A DNA stretch of 64,000 nt from UBA7239 sp035430165 (GTDB taxonomy: Bacteria > Pseudomonadota > Gammaproteobacteria > Pseudomonadales > UBA7239): the NCBI GenBank assembly GCA_035430165.1, contig DAOMGE010000004.1, positions 1 to 64,000 of the forward strand. Direction: 5' to 3'. A program made the translations under genes and the position numbers. The notes beneath the pieces were generated by a model, which made no database searches, was not told the DNA's origin, and worked only from the letters and a program-made list of their open reading frames with translations. Below, in pieces: positions 1-8,438 of the stretch; within the stretch, counting starts at the first letter, position 1; each line of letters begins with the position of its first letter.

Positions 1-2367
1 GTGAATGATGCCGGCGCGCAATATCCGTTGACGATTGATCCGACGGTGGGGGATGAGAATTGGGTTTCGATGGCTACATTGCCTGGAAGTGTGAATGGTG
101 ATGTTGTGGCGGTTTCCCGTTTTGGAAATAATATTTATATCGGCGGAAATTTTACTGCTGTTGGAAATATTATGGCAAGCAATATTGCAAAATGGGATGG
201 CACCCACTGGATGGCATTAGCTTCTGGTACAAATGGCTTTGTGTCTACTATGACATTGGACGTTGCTGGTAACTTGTACGTAGGTGGTGAGTTTACTTCG
301 GCTGGTGGATCTGCGGTTGACCATGTAGCAAAGTGGAATGGGACATCATGGGCTTCTGTAGGTACTAATGTGGTTGCACAGCCGCAATATCAAGCACTAC
401 AACGAATTGTAAGAGTTAGTTCGCTAACTTTAAATGGTGATGGCAGTCTATACGCAGGTGTTGTTTATATGGGTGGTACCAGTGCAAAAATGAGCAAGAT
501 TACTAAATGGAACGGCATTGCCTGGAGTACACTAAGCTACACATCAGGAATAAGCGATGTCATTGTAACTTCGCTTGCTATGGATATCTCAGGGAATCTT
601 TATGCTTGTGGAAGTTTTACATCAATAAATGATGTCGTAGTTAATGGTATTGGCAAATGGGATGGCGCTTTTTGGAGTTCGTTAGGTTCAGGCACAAATG
701 GGATTGTTAGTGCGATTGCAGTAAATGCTGATGGTAGTCTTTATGCAGGCGGCGATTTCACAACGGCAGGTGGAATAACAGCAAATAGAATTGCCAAATG
801 GAATGGAATTGAATGGAGTGCGTTGGGGCTTGGGGCAAATGATCAAGTATCTGCATTATTGCCGGATGGCAATGGAGGAGTTTTTGTTGGTGGCGGATTT
901 TCCATGGTCAATGGGGTTGCATCAGAACATGTCGCTTGGTGGGATGGGTCATCTTGGAAAGTTCTTGGTTCGGGAGTGAAAAACTGGGTCTATGCAATGG
1001 TTTTGGATGGAAACGGTGGTCTAAATGTATACCTAAGTACTGGAGGATTTAAATGGGACGGGACTTCTTGGGAATCTCTAGGTGCGGGCATTAGTGGTTA
1101 TATTGATGCATTGGCTTTTGATGGCAAAGGCAATCTTTACATAAGTGGATTAATTTATATGGACGTAGACGGGATTGGCACAACAGGAAGAAACATAGCT
1201 GTCTGGAATGGGTTAAATTGGCGAGTGTTAGATACAACTAATTACAGCGAAATTATAGCTATGGTTATTGATAAAAATGGAAATCTTTATGTTGGTGGGA
1301 GTTTTACAACTATTGGAGGTGTCATTGCAAAGAATATTGCAAAATGGGATGGTACAACATGGAAATCTCTTGGGGTTGGTGCAAATAACCAAGTGCGTGC
1401 GCTAGCTGTAGATAATGACAATAACTTATATGCAGGTGGATATTTCACAGCCGTAGGTGGTGTTGCCGCAAATCGAATTGCTAAATGGAATGGCGATACG
1501 TGGGCTGCACTTGGTGTAGGTGTATCGGATTATGTTAGTGCGTTGACTTTTGAGAATGGCAGTCTCTATGCAGGTGGTAAGTTTACTGCTGCGGGTAATG
1601 TATCCGCAAAATACATCGCTAAATGGGATGGTGCAGAATGGAGTGCATTGGGTGATGGAATGAATGCTAGTGTTTTGACTCTTTTGTCTCATAACGGGAA
1701 GCTATATGCCGGAGGTCAGTTCAGTACTGCAGGTAGTATGGCTGCGAACAAAATCGCGATTTGGGATGGAGTAGCTTGGAATGGCATTGGTACAGGCACA
1801 GACTTTAACAATGCGGTTAATGTTATTGCTTTGGACGATAACGATAACATATACGCAGGTGGAAATTTCACAGTAGTGAATGGAGTTGCGGCAAATCATA
1901 TTGCCAAATGGAATGGAACAGTTTGGAGTGCGTTGGGGTCTGGTGTAGATGGCTCTGTTGCTGCATTGGCGATTGATAATCAAGGCAATCTATATGTGGC
2001 CGGTATGTTCTCGGCTGCAGGAGGCAAGGTTTCCTCTAAGGTGGCGAAATGGTTAATTGATGGTGACGATGATGGTATTGTCGATGCTAATGATAACTGC
2101 AAGTTCGTGCTGAACTTTAATCAAGTAAATACAGATAGTGACTCATTTGGTGATGCGTGTGATGCCTTTCCTTTAAATTCTGCAGAATGGCTGGATACAG
2201 ACAATGATGGTCTCGGTAACAACGTTGATGATGATGATGATGGTGATGGCGTGCCAGATTTTATAGATGCAGATTCATTAAATTCCCAGATTAATATTGA
2301 ACGTATATTGCCTTTGAACAGTAATTACAAAGGCTCATCCATTCGCGAATTGCAAACCTTGCAGTAA
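1..2367 (+). CDS. Large secreted repeat protein, 3' part (propeller-like repeats plus thrombospondin type 3 repeats)
   Basis: The visible 788 residues contain about 14 imperfect repeats of roughly 47 residues (about residues 30-690). Their consensus reads LYAGG-F-T-AGG, AN-IAKWDG, W-ALGSG. Such repeats are expected to form beta-propeller or solenoid blades. Residues about 690-770 are Asp-rich (DGDDDG, DTDNDG, DDDDDGDG) with two cysteine-containing loops, as in thrombospondin type 3 calcium-binding repeats, which points to an extracellular location. No C-terminal anchor or sorting signal is recognisable. An in-frame GTG sits at base 1, but no signal peptide follows and the opening YPLTIDPT motif is typical of the interior of large surface proteins, so the gene is probably cut by the window edge. 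It is visibly AT-richer than everything downstream, which may mean transfer. Its ligand is unknown. Confidence 0.7.
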   Translation: MNDAGAQYPLTIDPTVGDENWVSMATLPGSVNGDVVAVSRFGNNIYIGGNFTAVGNIMASNIAKWDGTHWMALASGTNGFVSTMTLDVAGNLYVGGEFTSAGGSAVDHVAKWNGTSWASVGTNVVAQPQYQALQRIVRVSSLTLNGDGSLYAGVVYMGGTSAKMSKITKWNGIAWSTLSYTSGISDVIVTSLAMDISGNLYACGSFTSINDVVVNGIGKWDGAFWSSLGSGTNGIVSAIAVNADGSLYAGGDFTTAGGITANRIAKWNGIEWSALGLGANDQVSALLPDGNGGVFVGGGFSMVNGVASEHVAWWDGSSWKVLGSGVKNWVYAMVLDGNGGLNVYLSTGGFKWDGTSWESLGAGISGYIDALAFDGKGNLYISGLIYMDVDGIGTTGRNIAVWNGLNWRVLDTTNYSEIIAMVIDKNGNLYVGGSFTTIGGVIAKNIAKWDGTTWKSLGVGANNQVRALAVDNDNNLYAGGYFTAVGGVAANRIAKWNGDTWAALGVGVSDYVSALTFENGSLYAGGKFTAAGNVSAKYIAKWDGAEWSALGDGMNASVLTLLSHNGKLYAGGQFSTAGSMAANKIAIWDGVAWNGIGTGTDFNNAVNVIALDDNDNIYAGGNFTVVNGVAANHIAKWNGTVWSALGSGVDGSVAALAIDNQGNLYVAGMFSAAGGKVSSKVAKWLIDGDDDGIVDANDNCKFVLNFNQVNTDSDSFGDACDAFPLNSAEWLDTDNDGLGNNVDDDDDGDGVPDFIDADSLNSQINIERILPLNSNYKGSSIRELQTLQ

Positions 2368-2376
2368 CACGACAAG

Positions 2377-2422
2377 CCCTCTCCCGACGCTTCGCGTCAC
2401 CCTCTCCCCAAATGGGAGAGGG
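2377..2422. repeat. REP-like hairpin cluster downstream of the repeat-protein gene
   Basis: CCCTCTCCC occurs twice (2377-2385 and 2400-2408). Between the copies is a small perfect hairpin, GACGC-TTC-GCGTC (2386-2398), and after them comes the inverse GGGAGAGGG (2414-2422). The second copy and its inverse form a 9-bp stem with a 5-base loop. Motifs of this kind are dispersed in many proteobacterial genomes. It lies 10 bases after the stop codon and may also act as a terminator or 3' stabiliser. Confidence 0.6.
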
Positions 2423-2550
2423 TTTGTGTGGCGAGAAATTGTTTATTGTCCGAAAATTCGCACAACAATTTCCGTTTTTGCTGACAGACAGCGGCGCAGA
2501 ATGTGGCGACAATTTCCTTGCAGGGATTACTTATGCAAAGGAGATATGCC

Positions 2551-2877
2551 ATGAAATCCATTCGTTCCTTACTTGCCAGCGCGCTCGTTGCCACCACGCT
2601 GGTGTCTTCACCCGTATTCGCAGAAACCGCAAAACCGGTGGATGCCGCCAAACCGGTTGCTGTGCAAACGGCAGCGGTAACGCCCGTCAACATCAACAGC
2701 GCGGATGCGCAAACCATTGCCGATCGCCTGAACGGTGTTGGCCTCAAGAAAGCACAAGCCATCGTCACCTATCGTGAACAACATGGCCCGTTCAAGGCGG
2801 CTGACGAGCTGGTGAATGTAGCGGGTATCGGCGCGGCCACGCTGGAAAAAAACCGCAATGCCATCAGCGTGAACTGA
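2551..2877 (+). CDS. Secreted ComEA-like helix-hairpin-helix protein
   Basis: The protein has 108 residues. An N-terminal signal peptide ends at PVFA-ETAKP, followed by a short Ala/Pro/Val linker and a C-terminal ComEA-type HhH domain (about residues 47-108; VNINSADAQ, GVGLKKAQAIV, GIGAATLEKN). ComEA-type domains bind double-stranded DNA non-specifically, and secreted versions are involved in DNA uptake or are of unknown role. I chose the ATG at 2551 because AAGGAGAT (2538-2545) precedes it at good spacing and the signal peptide begins there; a longer in-frame extension to 2503 is unlikely. A strong terminator follows, so it appears to be monocistronic. Confidence 0.85.
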   Translation: MKSIRSLLASALVATTLVSSPVFAETAKPVDAAKPVAVQTAAVTPVNINSADAQTIADRLNGVGLKKAQAIVTYREQHGPFKAADELVNVAGIGAATLEKNRNAISVN

Positions 2878-2920
2878 TCGCGCCGGTTGCCTGACCCCGT
2901 AAACCCGACAATCCCCCTGC

Positions 2921-2949
2921 AAAAAGCCCCGTAAGTGCGGGGCTTTTAT
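2921..2949 (+). terminator. Rho-independent terminator after the HhH gene
   Basis: Stem GCCCCG (2926-2931) pairs with CGGGGC (2938-2943) around a 6-base loop, preceded by five A and followed by TTTT. The position, 44 bases after the stop, fits the end of the ComEA-like transcript. Confidence 0.85.
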
Positions 2950-2986
2950 CTTTCTTGTTCCCGTCCGCGTGCCAATCGCAATCCCC

Positions 2987-2992
2987 TATAAT
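2987..2992 (+). promoter_or_regulatory. Candidate -10 box for recR
   Basis: A perfect TATAAT lies 34 bases before the recR ATG and downstream of the preceding terminator. No good -35 hexamer is seen at 16-18 bases, so the assignment rests on the -10 alone. Confidence 0.45.
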
Positions 2993-3026
2993 GAGGGCCT
3001 GTATTTGCTGCCGATTGTGATAGTGC

Positions 3027-3623
3027 ATGTCCTTCAGTCCACTGGTTGATGAATTGATCAATGCCCTGCGTTGCCTGCCGGGTGTGGGGCCCAAGTCTGC
3101 CCAGCGCATGGCATTCCAGTTGTTGCAGCAACGGCGTGACGGTGCCGCCCGGTTGGCACAGACGCTGGAACGCGCGCTGGAACAGGTTGGACAATGCAGT
3201 GCCTGCCGTACGCTCACGGAACAAACCTTGTGCGAGATTTGCGCCAACCCGCGCCGCAATCGCAACATCCTGTGCGTGGTGGAAAGCCCGATCGATGCAC
3301 TGGCGCTGGAAATGGCCGGCAGTTTCCACGGCCTGTATTTTGTCTTGCACGGCAAGTTATCGCCGATCGACGGCATCGGCCCGAATGAAATCGGCATCCC
3401 GCAGTTGATGGAGCGTTTGAAGCGGGAGCCGGTAGAGGAATTGATACTCGCCACCAACGCCACACTGGAAGGCGAGGCGACGGCACACTACATCGCCGAT
3501 CGTGCACGCACACTCGGTATTGCCAGCACACGCATCGCCCACGGTGTGCCTCTCGGCGGTGAACTCGAATTTGTTGACGGCGGCACATTGTCACACGCAC
3601 TGTCCGGCCGCAAGACTATCTAG
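3027..3623 (+). CDS. recR: Recombination mediator protein RecR
   Basis: RecR works with RecF/RecO to load RecA on gapped DNA. The 198-residue length is normal. Visible parts are the N-terminal helix-hairpin-helix (LPGVGPKSAQRMAF, residues 17-30), a four-cysteine zinc finger (C57, C60, C69, C72) and a Toprim domain beginning at ILCVVESPIDALALE. Unlike many genomes, dnaX and the YbaB/EbfC gene are not next to it here. The stop codon TAG overlaps the first unit of a tandem repeat that leads into rnd. Confidence 0.96.
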   Translation: MSFSPLVDELINALRCLPGVGPKSAQRMAFQLLQQRRDGAARLAQTLERALEQVGQCSACRTLTEQTLCEICANPRRNRNILCVVESPIDALALEMAGSFHGLYFVLHGKLSPIDGIGPNEIGIPQLMERLKREPVEELILATNATLEGEATAHYIADRARTLGIASTRIAHGVPLGGELEFVDGGTLSHALSGRKTI

Positions 3624-3683
3624 GCGACACTTTTTTCAGGCGACACTTTTTTCAGGCGACACTTTTTCAGGCGACAATCAGGC
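3622..3683 (+). repeat. Tandem 16-bp repeat between recR and rnd
   Basis: The unit AGGCGACACTTTTTTC occurs at 3622-3637 and 3638-3653, then one T shorter at 3654-3668, then shortened as AGGCGACAATC at 3669-3679; AGGCGATG at 3680-3687 runs into the rnd start codon. The AGGCG core may serve as the ribosome-binding site. The T-runs and unit length make the array prone to copy-number slippage. Confidence 0.9.
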
Positions 3684-3684
3684 G

Positions 3685-4818
3685 ATGCACGCGATTGCAG
3701 AAGACAGGTTTTACATCAGCAGCGACAGCGGATTGCGTGACGCGGTGGATTATTGGCGCACACTGTCTGCTATCGGCATTGATACCGAATTTATCCGCAC
3801 CGACACCTTTCATCCGCTACCTGCGTTAATCCAGATCAGCGATGGTAAACAATGCTGGTTGCTGGATGTGTTGAACGTGCGTGATTTTTCGCCGTTTGTG
3901 GATGTGATTGTAGCGCCACACATTACCAAGATCGTGCATGCAGCGGGTGAAGATCTCGAAGTGTTTGATCGCCTGCTCGGCCACTTGCCGGCGCCCTTGT
4001 TTGACACGCAAATTGGCGCCGCGTTTTGCGGTTACGGTGCTTCCATCGGTTACAGCAAACTGGTGCAAGCGGTGCTTGACATTGAATTGTCGAAAGACCA
4101 GTGCCGTTCGGACTGGCTGGCGCGTCCGTTGACGGATGAACAACAACATTACGCCTGCCTGGATGTGTTGTATTTGCCGGCGCTGTACCAGCATTTGCAC
4201 AATGATATTGCGCGGCAGGATCGCATGCCGTGGGTGCAAGAGGAAAATCTGCGGCAACAGACGCGCTATCGTGAACAGCGCGATGCGGTTTACAACATTG
4301 AGAAAATCAACACAGCGTGGCGATTGAATGACATCGAGCGCAAACGCCTGTGGCATTTGTTACTCGGTCGTGATGCACTGGCGCGCACACACAACAAACC
4401 GCGCAACCACATCGCCAAGGATTTTGCGCTGATGGAAATGGCGCGCAAACCGCCGAAACGCCGCGAGGAACTGTCGGCAATTGACGGCTTCAAGCCATCG
4501 TCTATCCGCCAGTTTGGTGATCACCTGATTGCACTGGCGCAGGATGTGCCGTCTGATATCGTGTGCCCTGTGCTGCCGGAGCCACTGGGCCGTGCCGGCA
4601 ATGACCGGATGAAGGCATTGCGGGCGGTGGCAGACTCGATTGCAGAAAGCGTGGGCGTGCCGGTGGAAATGCTGGTGCGCAAACAGGAGCTGGAACACCT
4701 GGTGCGGCAGCATGCAGACAAGGCGTGTGCTACGGTGATATTGCCGGAACGCCTCAGCGGTTGGCGTGAGCAGGTTGTCGGGCATGCACTGCGCGATACG
4801 ATTGCGGGCTGGAGCTGA
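3685..4818 (+). CDS. rnd: Ribonuclease D
   Basis: RNase D is a 3'-5' exoribonuclease that trims tRNA precursors. The protein has 377 residues, close to the E. coli length. DEDD exonuclease motifs are visible: DTE at 33-35 (motif I), HAAGED at 85-90 (motif II) and Y156-x3-D160 (motif III, YACLD). The C-terminal half contains HRDC-type helices (RRLR/ELSAIDGF region). I chose ATG 3685 because the open frame continues upstream only as an antisense-like extension through recR; the protein then starts directly at the exonuclease fold. It is followed after one base by the ycgL gene, implying co-transcription. Confidence 0.95.
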   Translation: MHAIAEDRFYISSDSGLRDAVDYWRTLSAIGIDTEFIRTDTFHPLPALIQISDGKQCWLLDVLNVRDFSPFVDVIVAPHITKIVHAAGEDLEVFDRLLGHLPAPLFDTQIGAAFCGYGASIGYSKLVQAVLDIELSKDQCRSDWLARPLTDEQQHYACLDVLYLPALYQHLHNDIARQDRMPWVQEENLRQQTRYREQRDAVYNIEKINTAWRLNDIERKRLWHLLLGRDALARTHNKPRNHIAKDFALMEMARKPPKRREELSAIDGFKPSSIRQFGDHLIALAQDVPSDIVCPVLPEPLGRAGNDRMKALRAVADSIAESVGVPVEMLVRKQELEHLVRQHADKACATVILPERLSGWREQVVGHALRDTIAGWS

Positions 4819-4819
4819 T

Positions 4820-5170
4820 ATGGCGAAACATGAAATGTCCGGAAATGCCAATCCTTACCAGAGTGATGACAAACGGCTGGTGGAAATTTTTCGCGCCGCG
4901 CGTGAGGAGGGTTTTTATCTGTACGTTGACAAGAAAGAAGGCTTGCAGCGTGTGCCACCCGACTTGCTGGCGCGTCTGGGCAAACTGGAAACGGCGATGC
5001 TGTTGATGCTGGAGCCAGACAAGAAACTGGCGCGTGCGGATGCGGCAAGGGTGTTGCAGGCCATTCGTGACCAGGGATTTTATTTGCAGATGCCACCGCG
5101 GCCTGAATTGCAGGAGCAGGGCAACGAGATGTACGACGTCAGTGTCCACAATTCCAGACTTGCGCAATAA
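4820..5170 (+). CDS. YcgL domain-containing protein
   Basis: This is a small YcgL-family protein of 116 residues. The core (about residues 17-95) shows EGFYLYVDKKEGLQRVP, a KLARADAARVLQ segment and GFYLQMPP, all typical of the family. The family is widespread in gammaproteobacteria next to rnd, and its function is not established. The ATG lies one base after the rnd stop, so the two are almost certainly translationally coupled. The N-terminus is somewhat longer than in short family members. Confidence 0.9.
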   Translation: MAKHEMSGNANPYQSDDKRLVEIFRAAREEGFYLYVDKKEGLQRVPPDLLARLGKLETAMLLMLEPDKKLARADAARVLQAIRDQGFYLQMPPRPELQEQGNEMYDVSVHNSRLAQ

Positions 5171-5188
5171 AAAACGGGAAAACTGATC

Positions 5189-5644
5189 ATGAATTCTGCA
5201 GACATTGAACTGGCGCGATTGATCTACATAGCCAGTGCGCTCGCGGCCTGGTTAAGCGCCAGCCTGTTTTTGCGCGGCTTGTGGCGCCCGCTGCGTTTCC
5301 TGTTGCTGGCTTTTACGGTCAGTGTTTTTTTTACGCCGTATTTTGTCGATGGCCAGCCCGATCATATCGTGCCCGCTTTCATTGCCATGGCACATGACCT
5401 GGTGCAGCATCGCAACGACCCGCAGCCGCTGCAATATGCCAGGGCGGCCGGTAGCCCGATCCTGCTCGTATTTTCCATCACCGGATTCCTGGCGCTTTTG
5501 CTGGCGTTTTTTCTGCCAAAACCAGCGGGCACAGTGACAACATCCCGTGCGAAAGTGGAGCCGGAAACATCGCCTCCACCACGTGCCAAAAAGAAAAAGC
5601 AGAAACGCAATCCCTATTTGCCCGAAGATTTCCAGCCGCAGTAA
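5189..5644 (+). CDS. Small membrane protein of unknown function
   Basis: The 151-residue protein has about three hydrophobic segments (residues 8-30, 34-50 and 85-110) and a basic, Lys/Pro-rich cytoplasmic-looking tail (RAKKKKQKRNPY). A hydrophilic stretch with DGQPDHIVP lies between the second and third segments. It starts 18 bases after ycgL and is followed 28 bases later by the deaminase gene, so it probably belongs to the rnd transcript. I do not recognise the family and no catalytic motif is visible. Confidence 0.75.
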   Translation: MNSADIELARLIYIASALAAWLSASLFLRGLWRPLRFLLLAFTVSVFFTPYFVDGQPDHIVPAFIAMAHDLVQHRNDPQPLQYARAAGSPILLVFSITGFLALLLAFFLPKPAGTVTTSRAKVEPETSPPPRAKKKKQKRNPYLPEDFQPQ

Positions 5645-5672
5645 TTCGCAGGAAAATTAGCCGAGAACGATT

Positions 5673-7019
5673 ATGAACGATACGACTTCCTCCAGCATTG
5701 ATACCTTGTTGCACTGTCGATACCTGATTCCGGTGGTGCCGGAAAATACGGTGCTCGAATACCACAGCATTGCTATCGAGAATGGCAGGATTGTCGATAT
5801 CCTGCCGCGCGCCGAAGCAGAAATCACCTACGCAGCCGCACAAGTGACGGAACTGGCGCAGCACATCGTATTGCCCGGTCTCATCAATGCGCACGGCCAT
5901 GCTGCCATGAGCCTGTTGCGCAGTTATGCCAATGATCTCGCGCTGATGGACTGGCTCAACAATCACATCTGGCCAGCGGAAGCGCGCTGGGTGAGTGACG
6001 CGTTTGTCTACGACGGAACGCAACTGGCGATTGGTGAAATGCTGAAAAGCGGTACGACCTGTTTCAGCGATATGTATTTCTTTCCGGAAGCCGCCGCACG
6101 CGCAGCGCTGGATGCCGGTGTGCGCTGCCAGTTGTCATTCCCGATTTTTGAATTCCCGAGCAACTGGGGTTCCGGCCCGCAGGAATATCTCGAGAAAGGC
6201 CTCGCACTGCGTGACCTGTATCGTGGTTCTGACCGGGTGAAGGTTGCATTCGGGCCGCATGCACCGTACACCGTCGGTGATGCCAGTCTGGAGAAAGTGG
6301 CGATGCTGGCGGAAGAACTGGATGCGAATATCCAGATCCATCTGCATGAAACGGCTTTCGAAGTAGAGAGTGCAGTGAAAGAATCGGGTGTGCGACCCAT
6401 AGAACGTTTGCGCAAGATCGGTTTATTGTCGCCGCGCACGCAATGCGTGCATATGACGACGTTAAACGATGACGATATTCATACGGTGCAAATCAACGGC
6501 GCACATATTATTCATTGCCCGGAATCCAACCTGAAACTGGCAAGCGGTTTTTGTCCGGTCAACACGCTGCAGAAAGCCGGCATTAATGTTGCGATAGGCA
6601 CAGACGGTGCTGCCAGCAATGACGATCTCGATCTGTTTGCTGAATTGCGCAGCGCTACGCTGCTGGCCAAGGCCGTGGCGAATGATCCGACCGCACTCGA
6701 TGCACATGCAGCCGTGCGCATGGCAACCCTGAACGGTGCACGGGCACTCGGCATCGATCATCTGGTCGGCAGCCTGGAAAAAGACAAGCAGGCGGATATT
6801 GTTGCTGTGCGTATCGACACGCTCTGTGCGCAACCGATGTACGACGCCGCGTCGTCTCTGGTCTACACCAGCAGCGGTTCGCGGGTATCGGATGTGTGGG
6901 TGGGTGGCAAGCGTTTGCTGAATGAGCGTCAACTCACCACGCTGGATGAAGTTGAATTACTGGCACGGGCCATGGAGTGGGGCAAGAAAATAAAATCGGG
7001 TAATGAACAAAACGACTGA
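5673..7019 (+). CDS. mtaD: 5-methylthioadenosine/S-adenosylhomocysteine deaminase (TRZ/ATZ family)
   Basis: This 448-residue amidohydrolase belongs to the cytosine deaminase-like (TRZ/ATZ) branch. Metal-binding motifs are visible: H74-x-H76 in INAHGHAAMS, the HAPYTVGD substrate loop, QIHLHET with the third His, and the C-terminal HCPESNLKLASG and GTDGAASNDDLD segments that carry the His and Asp ligands. In pseudomonads this group deaminates methylthioadenosine to methylthioinosine in purine/methionine salvage, which is the likely role here by inference. It converges on the sulfatase gene with only 3 bases between stop codons. Confidence 0.88.
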   Translation: MNDTTSSSIDTLLHCRYLIPVVPENTVLEYHSIAIENGRIVDILPRAEAEITYAAAQVTELAQHIVLPGLINAHGHAAMSLLRSYANDLALMDWLNNHIWPAEARWVSDAFVYDGTQLAIGEMLKSGTTCFSDMYFFPEAAARAALDAGVRCQLSFPIFEFPSNWGSGPQEYLEKGLALRDLYRGSDRVKVAFGPHAPYTVGDASLEKVAMLAEELDANIQIHLHETAFEVESAVKESGVRPIERLRKIGLLSPRTQCVHMTTLNDDDIHTVQINGAHIIHCPESNLKLASGFCPVNTLQKAGINVAIGTDGAASNDDLDLFAELRSATLLAKAVANDPTALDAHAAVRMATLNGARALGIDHLVGSLEKDKQADIVAVRIDTLCAQPMYDAASSLVYTSSGSRVSDVWVGGKRLLNERQLTTLDEVELLARAMEWGKKIKSGNEQND

Positions 7020-7022
7020 CAG

Positions 7023-8438
7023 TCAGCCCGCCAATCGTTTCAGTTCCTGCAACAATTGCTGTTTCAGTTTGTTGCGGGTGTCGGCAAATTTCATTTGTGG
7101 TGCCAGGTTGTACCACTCGTGCGGATCACTCCGGTGATCGTACAATTCTTCCGAGCCATCGCCGTACAGGATGTAACGGAAATCACGGGTGCGCAGGGCA
7201 TTGCTGCCGTTTTCCCAGGTGGTGACGGCGGCATAAGGCCAGTCGCTGTCGGCCTGTTGCAGCAAGGGTTGCAGGGAATGGCCGTGCAGGGTTGCGGGTG
7301 TGGCCAATCCGGCAAGGCCAAGCAAGCTCGGTGCGAGATCGAGCGAGCTTACCGGTGCATCACAACGCTTGCCTGCCGCAATAGACGGGCCACTCATGAT
7401 CAGCGGAATGTGCGTCGCCTCTTCCCACAACGTCAGTTTGCGCCACTGGAGTTTTTCGCCGAGATGCCAGCCGTGATCCGACCACACCACGACAATCGTG
7501 TTTTTTGACAGGGCTGATGTCTGCAGCGCGTGCATCACGCGACCGAATTGTTCATCGGCAAATGTGATGCTGGCGAGATAGGCCTGCACCGCTTTTTTCC
7601 AGAAGCCGAGACGCACCACATCCTTGTGCAGGTATTCATTCACCAGCGCGCGGCCTGCGGCAGGAATATCACTCAGGTCATTGTCGAGCACATCCGGCAA
7701 CTGGATGCTGTCCAGCGGATAGCGATCAAAATATTGTTGCGGCAGGTACCAGGGCAAATGCGGTTTGCCAAAACCGCAGCCGATGAATAACGGTGCAGTT
7801 TGTGGTTTGTGCAGTTGTTCGCTGATCCAGCTGGCGACGCGGTAATCCGGTAATTGTTCTACCGGTGTATCAATCGGGCTCCAGTCAAACGTGGCGTCCT
7901 TGCGGTATTGCGGTGGCCCGCCCTTGCGGGGATGTTCGTTGTCCGGCTCCACCGGTTCCGGCAGGAAACCGTTGTCATTGTCTGGCCAGTATTCATCCCA
8001 GGAGGCGGCATCGTGGTGATGGAAAATCTTGCCGCTACCGATGGCGCGATAGCCACCGGCACGAAACAGCTGCGGCAAGGTCTGCACATGTTTCAATTGT
8101 GGTTGGTCGCGCCACACACTGATGTTTTCAAAAATTTTCGTTTGCGCCGGTGCGAGGCCTGTCAGTGTGCTGACACGTGAACCGTTGCAGAGCGGGATGG
8201 CGCAATGGGCGTTGGTAAACAGCGTGCCACTCGCAGCCAGCGCATCCAGATTCGGTGTTTGCACCTTGCCCTTGTAGCCGTTGAGGCAGCCAACCCAGCT
8301 GTTGAGGTCGTCAAAGGCGACGAACAGGATATTCGGCGGATTTCTGGTGCCAGCGCCCCATGCAGCAGGCAAGCCGCCGGCGGCCAGGGTGGCGAGAGAG
8401 GCCTGCAGGAAGCGGCGGCGGCTGATGGGAAAATTCAT
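7023..8438 (-). CDS. Tat-exported sulfatase (iduronate-2-sulfatase-like) with atypical active-site motif
   Basis: The N-terminus has a Tat signal (SRRRFLQ at residues 6-12, then a hydrophobic segment ending near AWG). The sulfatase fold follows: NILFVAFDDLNSW with the metal-binding Asp pair (D43, D44), TPNLDALA, the active-site segment, SGKIFHHHDA, and VVVWSDHGWHLGEKLQW. The residue converted to formylglycine would be C84, but the motif reads C-N-G-S-R where the usual pattern is C-x-P/A-x-R. The family hydrolyses sulfate esters, often on polysaccharides; the substrate here is unknown. Its ATG overlaps the stop of the SGNH hydrolase gene by 4 bases (ATGA), so the two are coupled. Confidence 0.88.
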   Translation of the reverse strand: MNFPISRRRFLQASLATLAAGGLPAAWGAGTRNPPNILFVAFDDLNSWVGCLNGYKGKVQTPNLDALAASGTLFTNAHCAIPLCNGSRVSTLTGLAPAQTKIFENISVWRDQPQLKHVQTLPQLFRAGGYRAIGSGKIFHHHDAASWDEYWPDNDNGFLPEPVEPDNEHPRKGGPPQYRKDATFDWSPIDTPVEQLPDYRVASWISEQLHKPQTAPLFIGCGFGKPHLPWYLPQQYFDRYPLDSIQLPDVLDNDLSDIPAAGRALVNEYLHKDVVRLGFWKKAVQAYLASITFADEQFGRVMHALQTSALSKNTIVVVWSDHGWHLGEKLQWRKLTLWEEATHIPLIMSGPSIAAGKRCDAPVSSLDLAPSLLGLAGLATPATLHGHSLQPLLQQADSDWPYAAVTTWENGSNALRTRDFRYILYGDGSEELYDHRSDPHEWYNLAPQMKFADTRNKLKQQLLQELKRLAG

